From Legionellales bacterium (lineage in GTDB: Bacteria > Pseudomonadota > Gammaproteobacteria > WLWR01): DNA of 10,466 nt. The notes under the pieces were generated by a model. The model ran no database searches and was not told the DNA's origin. It was given only the letters and a program-made list of their open reading frames with translations. Below are positions 1 to 5,950 of the stretch, in pieces. The translations under genes and the position numbers were made by a program. Every line of letters starts with the position of its first letter. Position 1 is the stretch's first letter. The stretch lies in the NCBI GenBank assembly GCA_012103495.1, contig WLWR01000040.1, positions 1 through 10,466 on the forward strand, given 5' to 3'.

Positions 1-751
1 GCATAAAATGGGCATACAGCAAAAAGCCAACTCCCAACACCAAGGCAACGATTCCCCAATTGAGCAATGTGATGGATTGATCAATCAATGGGCTACGCAC
101 CAAATTAAGCAATTGATTGAATGGATTGTATAACACCACCCATTGATACGATTCACTCAAAAAACTGGGCAACCACATAATCGGGGTCACAAAAAATAAG
201 ACTTGGACCATACTATTCATAATTTGCGTGAAGTCACGATAACGAGTCCCAAGCACTGCCAAAATGCCTCCCCAAAAGACAGCAACCAGACTGATTATCA
301 ACAATCCCGGAATCAACCACAGTATCTTCAAACTAAATGAAGGTTGATACATCACCGCAACAGGAATAAATACCAATAAATTATGGGCAAAAATAATCAC
401 GTTGCGCAACACCAATCGCATAATGTAAATCGAAAAATAGCTTTGCTTATTTTTAATGAAATTTTCTGCATCGACAAAGGCATTGCAACTTTCGATGATC
501 AGCGTTGAAATAAGCATCCACCCAATCAAACTGGCGGCAAGATGCGGTAAGTAGGTTTGCAAATCGATTTTAAACAGATGACTGTACAACAATCCCAAAG
601 TCCCAATGGTGATTGCCATACTCAAGGTGATCCAAAACGGTCCAATGGAAGAACGCCGATAGCGCAGCTTAATGTCTTGATGTCCCAAGGTGAACCAAAT
701 TAGCCAGTGATGAATCACGGCACTCAATTCATTCCACGTCTCTCTTGTCAC
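1..751 (-). CDS. Wzm-like ABC-2 polysaccharide export permease (3' end cut by window)
   Basis: This is the membrane subunit of an ABC-2 exporter of the Wzm type, which moves a lipid-linked polysaccharide such as O-antigen across the inner membrane together with a Wzt ATPase. The 250 visible residues carry the family's N-terminal block, residues 25-39 (QDIKLRYRRSSIGPF), and about six hydrophobic segments near 38-58, 68-90, 112-135, 143-168, 178-198 and 230-247. The block GTRYRDFTQI at 168-177 lies between segments 4 and 5, as in the family. Relatives are about 260 residues long, so only the last few residues should be missing. The start is a GTG at 749-751, preceded by GAGAGG (759-764) at 7-nt spacing; an in-frame TGA lies just upstream. 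A wzt gene would be expected beyond the left edge. The family call is firm; the transported glycan is unknown. Confidence 0.88.
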   Translation of the reverse strand, partial: MTRETWNELSAVIHHWLIWFTLGHQDIKLRYRRSSIGPFWITLSMAITIGTLGLLYSHLFKIDLQTYLPHLAASLIGWMLISTLIIESCNAFVDAENFIKNKQSYFSIYIMRLVLRNVIIFAHNLLVFIPVAVMYQPSFSLKILWLIPGLLIISLVAVFWGGILAVLGTRYRDFTQIMNSMVQVLFFVTPIMWLPSFLSESYQWVVLYNPFNQLLNLVRSPLIDQSITLLNWGIVALVLGVGFLLYAHFM

Positions 752-807
752 TAAAATGCCTCTCGCTCATTGCATTTAACAACGGCTCAATCGTTAAAAA
801 AACAGCC

Positions 808-835
808 AATGTAGCATAATTATTATGCATTGCAA
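808..835 (-). promoter_or_regulatory. Putative promoter of the permease gene
   Basis: Read on the minus strand, a TTGCAA box (830-835) stands 16 bp from a TACATT box (808-813), which is preceded by TGC, making an extended -10. Each hexamer matches the sigma-70 consensus at four of six positions. The inferred transcript would begin near position 800 and leave a leader of about 50 nt before the GTG at 751. The spacer is almost entirely the palindrome listed separately. Confidence 0.45.
814..828. repeat. 15-bp palindrome in the promoter spacer (operator-like)
   Basis: GCATAAT and ATTATGC flank a single central base, giving a perfect 7-bp inverted repeat. It fills the spacer between the putative -35 and -10 boxes of the permease promoter. 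That position would suit a repressor or a MerR-type regulator, but AT-rich palindromes also occur by chance. The repeat is directly visible; the operator role is inference. Confidence 0.4.
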
Positions 836-866
836 GCCATAAGCACTATGCATCAAACAAAGACAG

Positions 867-895
867 CCTCATCCGCCATGATTCACTGGATGAGG
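867..895 (-). terminator. Terminator-like hairpin after the glycosyltransferase gene
   Basis: CCTCATCC (867-874) and GGATGAGG (888-895) form a perfect 8-bp stem with a 13-nt loop, starting 22 nt after the glycosyltransferase stop codon. In the minus-strand transcript the stem is followed by CTGTCTTTGTTTG, which is U-rich but interrupted. It fits a weak intrinsic terminator separating the glycosyltransferase from the permease gene, which has its own promoter-like sequence. Confidence 0.45.
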
Positions 896-917
896 GTACG
901 AGAAGCGATGATTCATC

Positions 918-2060
918 TTAATTAAACTCTGTCGCCAAATCACGGCCTCTCTTTGCCAATAGGGTTTGATACAGCCGCACATACTGTTGCGCCATCACCG
1001 TGCTGGTGAAATGACGTTGATAATGTGCCTTCGCCCCAGCTTGCAATTGGGTATACAGTCTTTGATCATCCATTAATTGTTGCATCGCCTGACGCAAAGC
1101 ATTGGGATCAGCCGGTGGAATCACCAATCCCGTGCGCCCCTGTTGATTGACAAACGAAGTCCCCGTACCAACATCCGTTGAAATTAACGGTTTCCCAAAC
1201 AACAATCCCTCCACCAAGCTGATGCAAAAAGCTTCTGTGCGTAGATGCGCCGGCGCCACCACACAGCGACACAGTGTCAACAAAGCCATTTTTGCCTCAT
1301 CACTCACTTGACCGACAAATTGCACATTGGATAAACCATCCGCGTGTGCCAATTGTTGTAAGCGTTGCTGCTCTGGCCCAGCACCGGCAATAACCACCGG
1401 GATGTCGCTATCTCGGACCGCTTTTAATAAAAAATCCACGCCTTTGTAATAGCGTAATACGCCTAGAAATAGAAAAAATTGTTGACCCACACGTGTCTGC
1501 CATTGAGCCAAAGTGGCAGCGCTGGGTGTTGGATAGCAATCTGAATCAATGCCAATGGGAATAATGCTGGTTTTGTCACGATAGCGATGCAAAGTATCGC
1601 TGGAATTTTGTAAATTCTCTGAAGTGGTCGTAATCGCATCAGCACGATTTAAAAACCAATGTGCCAACGGTAAGTAGACTGGTTTTAATAACCGCTGACG
1701 GACAATGTCCGATTGATAAGTAATCACCGTCGGTTTGTCTATCTTACTAAATCGACACATAAGATCAGCAAACGGCCAAGGGTACTGATAATGAATTAAA
1801 TCATATTGAGCAGCCACTTTGGCAAAATCCCGATACATCAGCCAACTCATCGGACACGATGAAAGTTCCAGCGTAGTCGGGTAACAATACACTCGACTAC
1901 GCCCTAAAGTGCGTGTGTGATACTGTGACATTCGGGTGGTGGTCATCACATCCGCTGTCATGTTCAATTTCGCCAATCCTTGGGTCAAGTGATAAATCAC
2001 ACTTTCAATCCCCCCGTAGGTCTCCGGATGACAATGCTTGTAGACATGCAATATTTTCAT
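918..2060 (-). CDS. GT4-family (GT-B fold) glycosyltransferase, WbpZ-like
   Basis: This is a retaining glycosyltransferase of 380 residues, probably cytoplasmic or peripheral at the inner membrane, that transfers a sugar from a nucleotide donor during surface polysaccharide assembly. The N-terminal Rossmann half has the YGGIE loop at 15-19 typical of GT4 enzymes. The C-terminal half has GVLRYYKGVDFL at 200-211 with R203 and K206 for phosphate binding, IAGAGPE at 224-230, and the EX7E motif with E276 and E284. Length is normal for the family. The ATG start has AGGG (2067-2070) at 6-nt spacing. It lies just upstream of the Wzm-like permease on the same strand, which supports a role in the same glycan. 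The opening residues recall WbpZ-type enzymes of D-rhamnan (A-band) synthesis, but donor, acceptor and linkage cannot be read from sequence. Confidence 0.9.
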   Translation of the reverse strand: MKILHVYKHCHPETYGGIESVIYHLTQGLAKLNMTADVMTTTRMSQYHTRTLGRSRVYCYPTTLELSSCPMSWLMYRDFAKVAAQYDLIHYQYPWPFADLMCRFSKIDKPTVITYQSDIVRQRLLKPVYLPLAHWFLNRADAITTTSENLQNSSDTLHRYRDKTSIIPIGIDSDCYPTPSAATLAQWQTRVGQQFFLFLGVLRYYKGVDFLLKAVRDSDIPVVIAGAGPEQQRLQQLAHADGLSNVQFVGQVSDEAKMALLTLCRCVVAPAHLRTEAFCISLVEGLLFGKPLISTDVGTGTSFVNQQGRTGLVIPPADPNALRQAMQQLMDDQRLYTQLQAGAKAHYQRHFTSTVMAQQYVRLYQTLLAKRGRDLATEFN

Positions 2061-2243
2061 TTTTCACCCTAAAAAAGAAACTAACTTTGTATCTATTCAC
2101 CAAAATTTTAAATCTTGGAGAAAAGCCATATTTGCCAGCAGGTTGGATGAAGATTGTTTTGAAAAAATGCAGCATAGAAAACTACGTGAGCATTTTGAAG
2201 TGCAACTTTCATCTACGATGCGCCAAAGAAGGCTGTTCGCATC

Positions 2244-2295
2244 AACGATGGTGAATCGTTACCGAACTTTTATCAGGAATTACTTCAGAGTAATT
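2244..2295. repeat. Two adjacent hairpins upstream of rimO
   Basis: AACGAT and ATCGTT (2244-2260) form a 6-bp perfect stem with a GGTGA loop. Seventeen bases later AATTACT and AGTAATT (2278-2295) form a 7-bp perfect stem around the tetraloop TCAG. No run of T follows either stem on the plus strand, so neither looks like a strong intrinsic terminator. They could be part of a small RNA or a structured region. The inverted repeats are directly visible; any function is inference. Confidence 0.4.
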
Positions 2296-2340
2296 GTTGA
2301 GCATTGTAAATCAGTTCATCAGCGATTGCTACTTCTGCAA

Positions 2341-2370
2341 TTCGCACTTGGCTGTGCCGCGGTGTACAAT
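2341..2370 (+). promoter_or_regulatory. Putative rimO promoter
   Basis: TACAAT (2365-2370, five of six matches to the -10 consensus) is preceded at 18 bp by TTCGCA (2341-2346, four of six matches to the -35 consensus). Transcription would start near 2377, leaving a leader of about 30 nt before the rimO ATG at 2407. The 18-bp spacing is acceptable but not ideal. No other pair in the region scores better by eye. Confidence 0.35.
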
Positions 2371-2406
2371 GCGACCCTTTGAAATAATTCTAGATAGTCA
2401 CACAGT

Positions 2407-3723
2407 ATGAAAGTTGGATTTGTCAGTTTGGGTTGTCCGAAAGCTTTGGTGGATTCAGAGCGTATCATTACCCAATTGCGTGCACGCGGGTATCAATTAT
2501 CTCGCGATTATCACGATGCCGGAGTCGTGATCATTAATACCTGTGGTTTTATTGATGCAGCAGTAGAAGAATCATTGTCTACCATCGAACAAGCTTTGAC
2601 TGAAAATGGCAAAGTGATCGTCACCGGCTGCTTGGGGGCAAAAGCTGATTTCATTCGCCAACGATTTCCACAAGTATTACACATCAGTGGTTCTCAAGCC
2701 TATGAGCAAGTGGTACAAGCAGTACAGCAGCATTTACCACCACCAACCGATCCATTTACCAGTTTAATCCCTGCCACTGGTATTAAATTAACCCCGCGGC
2801 ATTATGCCTATCTGAAAATCGCCGAAGGCTGTAATCATCAATGCACGTTTTGCATCATCCCAAGCATGCGCGGCAAATTGGCCAGTCGACGGATTGATCA
2901 AGTGTTGCATGAAGCCGAACAATTAGCCCAAGCCGGGGTGAAAGAATTATTGATCATTGCTCAAGACACCAGTGCATACGGCATCGATTTGCATTATCAA
3001 ACAGGACACTGGCATGAACGTTCTTGGCGCAGTCAATTTTATGACTTGTGTCAAGCGTTGGGTGAATTGGGTATTTGGGTTCGCTTGCACTATGTGTATC
3101 CATACCCGCATGTGGATACGGTCATTGAATTGATGGCAGAACATAAAATACTGCCCTATTTGGACATGCCACTGCAACACGCCAATTCACGTTTACTAAA
3201 GTTGATGAAACGCCCAGCCAAAGCCACCAATACCTTACAGCGCCTTCAACATTGGCGCACACTGTGTCCAGAATTGGTCTTGCGTTCAACTTTTATTGTT
3301 GGGTTTCCTGGGGAAACGGATCAAGATTTTGCAGACTTGTTAACTTTTTTAGAGCAAGCGCAACTCAATCGTGTCGGTTGTTTTCAATACTCGCCAGTGG
3401 CCGGCGCCACCGCCAACCAATTGCCCAATCCTGTTCCAGCCAACATCAAACAACAACGTTATGATCAATTGATGCAATTGCAACAACAAATCAGCATGGA
3501 TTGGTTACAACAAAAAATCAATACCCAACAAACCGTGTTGATCGATCAAATTGAAACGGATCATGCCATCGGCCGCAGTATGGCCGATGCCCCTGAAATC
3601 GATGGATTGGTCTATATTGAATCGCCGGGGGATCATCTTGCCGTTGGCGACTGGGCTACGGTGCAAATCACTCATGCCGATGCCTATGATTTACACGGTC
3701 ACCTTGCCAATTCACATCAATGA
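2407..3723 (+). CDS. rimO: Ribosomal protein S12 methylthiotransferase RimO
   Basis: RimO is a radical-SAM enzyme that adds a methylthio group to the beta carbon of a conserved aspartate of ribosomal protein S12 (Asp88 in E. coli). The 438-residue product has all three parts. The N-terminal MTTase domain carries cluster-binding C10, C46 and C75. The radical-SAM core has the CX3CX2C motif CNHQCTFC, with C142, C146 and C149. A C-terminal TRAM domain runs from about 370. Stretches such as KLTPRHYAYLKI (127-138) and RLHYVYPYPHVD (226-237) mark RimO rather than the tRNA enzyme MiaB. From memory the E. coli protein has a few more N-terminal residues. The ATG at 2407 has no clear Shine-Dalgarno sequence, but the family start lies here. 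It is convergent with rluB across a 37-bp gap in which I see no terminator. Confidence 0.97.
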   Translation: MKVGFVSLGCPKALVDSERIITQLRARGYQLSRDYHDAGVVIINTCGFIDAAVEESLSTIEQALTENGKVIVTGCLGAKADFIRQRFPQVLHISGSQAYEQVVQAVQQHLPPPTDPFTSLIPATGIKLTPRHYAYLKIAEGCNHQCTFCIIPSMRGKLASRRIDQVLHEAEQLAQAGVKELLIIAQDTSAYGIDLHYQTGHWHERSWRSQFYDLCQALGELGIWVRLHYVYPYPHVDTVIELMAEHKILPYLDMPLQHANSRLLKLMKRPAKATNTLQRLQHWRTLCPELVLRSTFIVGFPGETDQDFADLLTFLEQAQLNRVGCFQYSPVAGATANQLPNPVPANIKQQRYDQLMQLQQQISMDWLQQKINTQQTVLIDQIETDHAIGRSMADAPEIDGLVYIESPGDHLAVGDWATVQITHADAYDLHGHLANSHQ

Positions 3724-3760
3724 ACCCTTCTCGTTTGCCCATCATCGTGAAGTGGATATG

Positions 3761-4495
3761 TTATGACGACATGTTAGCTAATACCTCGGTTACTTGTGCC
3801 GCGGACAATTCCAACCAGCGGCCTCGAGGTAACGAAGCGGGTAACGTAATGTCACCAAAGCGTACACGAATCAATCGACTGACGGTAAACCCTTGAGATT
3901 CCCACAACCGACGGACAATACGCTGCCGACCTTCACAGGTCACCACGTGGTACCATTGATTGACGCCACGCCCCCCAACGGTATCAATGCGATCAAATCG
4001 CGCCATGCCATCCTCCAACCGCACCCCCTGACACAAGCGAGTCAATACATTCGATTCGGGCTGTCCCAGCAATCGCACTGCGTATTCACGTTCAAGTTGA
4101 AATTTTGGATGCATAAATCGGTTGGCTAATTCACCATGATTGGTAAACAATAACAACCCGGACGTATTAATATCCAACCGACCGATCATGACCCAACGGC
4201 CACGTCGAAATTTTTGCAAGCTGTCAAATACAGTGCGTCGTTGTTGTGGATCATGCTGTGTGCAAATTTCACCATCCGGTTTGTTGTATAACAAAATACG
4301 TATCGGTACTTTAGTTTGATCATGCAGTTTAATGACTTGACCATCCACTCGAATGTGATCGTTGACCGTTACGCGATCACCTAGTGTTGCCACTTCTCCA
4401 TTGACAGATACACGCCCTTGGGCAATCCATTGTTCCATTTGACGCCTGGAACCCAATCCCGCTTGTGCTAATAATTTTTGTAATTTTTCACTCAC
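3761..4495 (-). CDS. rluB: 23S rRNA pseudouridine synthase RluB
   Basis: RluB isomerises a single uridine of 23S rRNA (position 2605 in E. coli) to pseudouridine near the peptidyl-transferase centre. The 244-residue product begins with an S4 RNA-binding domain (about 1-48: SEKLQKLLAQAGLGSRR, then GRVSVNG). It continues into the RsuA-family catalytic domain with GRLDINTSGLLLF at 105-117, where D108 is the catalytic aspartate, followed by ELANRFMHP. The start is GTG (4493-4495) with AAGG (4504-4507) at 8-nt spacing. It is the last gene of the yciO-trpS-scpA-scpB-rluB row, 32 bp after scpB. The normally conserved EGRNREVRR block reads EGRQRIVRR at 188-196, which is unusual. RluB fits better than the related RluE, RluF or RsuA by overall sequence and length. 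Confidence 0.94.
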   Translation of the reverse strand: MSEKLQKLLAQAGLGSRRQMEQWIAQGRVSVNGEVATLGDRVTVNDHIRVDGQVIKLHDQTKVPIRILLYNKPDGEICTQHDPQQRRTVFDSLQKFRRGRWVMIGRLDINTSGLLLFTNHGELANRFMHPKFQLEREYAVRLLGQPESNVLTRLCQGVRLEDGMARFDRIDTVGGRGVNQWYHVVTCEGRQRIVRRLWESQGFTVSRLIRVRFGDITLPASLPRGRWLELSAAQVTEVLANMSS

Positions 4496-4527
4496 TCGCT
4501 ATACCTTAGATTGCTGCACCACTGTGA

Positions 4528-5157
4528 TTATGTTTCTTCAACCAATTCCATCGGCAAAGATAATTGTGCCAAGGTTTGATCGGACTCCTGGGTATCGGCT
4601 TGTGAGGGTTGCAACATCACCAGTAACGTTTCTAAATCTTTAAGTTCTTCCAGCGCTGGCAAATCTTGCAAACTGGTTAAATTGAAATAATCTAAAAATG
4701 ATTGACTGGTGGCGTACAATGCCGGACGGCCAGGGGCTTCACGATGACCAATAATTTTCACCCAATGTCGGTCCAACAATGTTTTAATGATGTGACTGCT
4801 CACAGCCACCCCACGTACTGCTTCAATTTCAGCTCGAGTCGCCGGCTGTCGATAAGCAATAATTGCCAGCGTTTCAAGTAGTGCCCTGGAATATTTCGGT
4901 GGTTTTAATTGTTTGAGCTGCATCACCCACGGTGCGTATTGCTCATTCACTTGAAAACAGTAGCCACTGGCCACTTGTTGTAATTGAACACTGCGATCAG
5001 CATAATCTTGCGCCAATCCCGCAAGTGCTTGCTCCATCATGATCGGTTCAGGTTGCTCAGATTCTGCAAACAATGGCAACAGTTGCTGGATCGATAAGGG
5101 TTCATCAGCCGTCATCAGTGCCGCTTCCAGAATTAATTTCAAGGATTCAACTTGCAT
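4528..5157 (-). CDS. scpB: Segregation and condensation protein B (ScpB)
   Basis: ScpB is the winged-helix (kite) subunit of the SMC-ScpAB condensin, which compacts and helps segregate the nucleoid; it acts as a dimer on ScpA. The 209-residue product has the family signature LETLAIIAYRQP (95-106) followed by TRAEIEAVRGV (107-117). The second winged helix includes GRPALYATSQSFLDYF (143-158). The frame is open upstream to 5223, but I place the start at the ATG at 5155-5157. Family proteins begin at this point, and GAGG and AGAGA lie a short distance upstream. This start overlaps the end of scpA by 11 bp, implying translational coupling. The acidic, Q- and E-rich tail after about 182 is probably disordered. 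Confidence 0.94.
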   Translation of the reverse strand: MQVESLKLILEAALMTADEPLSIQQLLPLFAESEQPEPIMMEQALAGLAQDYADRSVQLQQVASGYCFQVNEQYAPWVMQLKQLKPPKYSRALLETLAIIAYRQPATRAEIEAVRGVAVSSHIIKTLLDRHWVKIIGHREAPGRPALYATSQSFLDYFNLTSLQDLPALEELKDLETLLVMLQPSQADTQESDQTLAQLSLPMELVEET

Positions 5158-5950
5158 CACATTCTCTTTCCTCATCTCGTATCGCACAATTAGCTTTGAT
5201 GTAAATGGGAGCGAACGCTTCATTTTGCACTACTTCGATCAAGGCTTGTTTGATTAATTCCAAAATAGCGATAAAGGTCACCACCACCCCAGCACGCCCT
5301 TCCTCAATAGCAAACAAGCGATGAAAGTCGGTGAAAGATTCACCCCCTACTTGCTCCAAAATACACGTCATACGTTCACGAACCGATAGCGGTTCGCGAT
5401 AAATTTGGTGATGTGCGTGTTTCTCGGTGCGAACCAATACTTGATGAAACGCTCGTAACAATTCCACCAATTGGACTTGCGGTAATGGTTGCTCCACCGT
5501 TATTTCAGGTGTGGCTAAACCAATGGGCAACACATCGCGCTCCCAACGAGGCAATTGATCCAACTGCTCAGCGGCGATTTTAAATTGTTCGTATTCCTGC
5601 AATTGTTTAATTAATTGCATACGCGGATCCTCTTCATCTTGCTCATCGGCATTCACCGGTTTGGGTAACAACATGCGTGATTTGATTTCCGCCAACATTG
5701 CCGCCATCACTAAATATTCCGCAGCCAATTCCAATTGCATTTGTTGCATCAGCTCGATGTATTCAATGTATTGGCGAGTGATTTGTGCAATCGGAATATT
5801 GAGAATGTCTAAGTTTTGCTTTTTGATTAAGTACAATAATAAATCCAAAGGACCGGCGAAAGTTTCCAAAAACACTTCCAGTGCGTTGGGAGGAATGTAT
5901 AAATCTTGTGGCAATTCGACAATCGGCTCGCCCTGGACCATCACTTGCAT
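5147..5950 (-). CDS. scpA: Segregation and condensation protein A (ScpA, kleisin)
   Basis: ScpA is the kleisin that bridges the SMC ATPase heads and binds the ScpB dimer in bacterial condensin. The 267-residue protein shows the N-terminal kleisin block FAGPLDLLLYLIKKQNLDI (31-49), the helix ending in SRMLLPKP (91-98), an acidic linker (101-109) and a C-terminal winged helix (about 222-252: VVVTFIAILELIKQAL). The ATG at 5950 directly follows the trpS TAA with no intervening base. GGA inside the last trpS codons, 7 nt upstream, serves as ribosome-binding site, so translation is probably coupled to trpS. Methionine 4 is an alternative start. The 3' end overlaps scpB. An smc gene is expected elsewhere, since ScpAB works only with SMC. 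Confidence 0.95.
   Translation of the reverse strand: MQVMVQGEPIVELPQDLYIPPNALEVFLETFAGPLDLLLYLIKKQNLDILNIPIAQITRQYIEYIELMQQMQLELAAEYLVMAAMLAEIKSRMLLPKPVNADEQDEEDPRMQLIKQLQEYEQFKIAAEQLDQLPRWERDVLPIGLATPEITVEQPLPQVQLVELLRAFHQVLVRTEKHAHHQIYREPLSVRERMTCILEQVGGESFTDFHRLFAIEEGRAGVVVTFIAILELIKQALIEVVQNEAFAPIYIKANCAIRDEERECDAS

Larger units (their letters stand above)
2061..2406. other. 346-bp intergenic region between divergent genes
   Basis: This gap separates the glycosyltransferase (minus) and rimO (plus) and should hold both promoters. It is AT-rich at its left end, where AGGG precedes the glycosyltransferase start. I find no convincing minus-strand promoter; a lone TAAAAT-like box is present without a good -35 partner. 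The middle holds two compact hairpins (2244-2295) and the right end a promoter-like pair for rimO. Short open frames cross it, but none has a ribosome-binding site or recognisable protein sequence. It is longer than the other gaps here, so an unrecognised small RNA, a leader or a decayed gene are all open possibilities. Confidence 0.5.

Noticed and set aside
72..83. 12-bp palindrome GATTGATCAATC in the permease gene
   Set aside because: It is short, AT-rich and inside coding sequence; such palindromes are expected by chance in this base composition.
791..802. A-run after the AACG/CGTT mini-hairpin near 781-795, considered as a terminator
   Set aside because: The stem is only 4 bp, and the run is A on the plus strand and lies before the stem on the minus strand, so it has the wrong polarity for an intrinsic terminator in either direction.
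1913..2254. Open frame on the plus strand running across the glycosyltransferase start
   Set aside because: It is mostly the antisense of a clear GT4 gene and its sequence shows no domain or start signal.
2143..2382. Open frame of 79 codons in the gap before rimO
   Set aside because: It begins at TTG with no ribosome-binding site at proper spacing, resembles no family I know, and runs through the probable rimO promoter. It could be a decayed gene, so it is mentioned under the intergenic region only.
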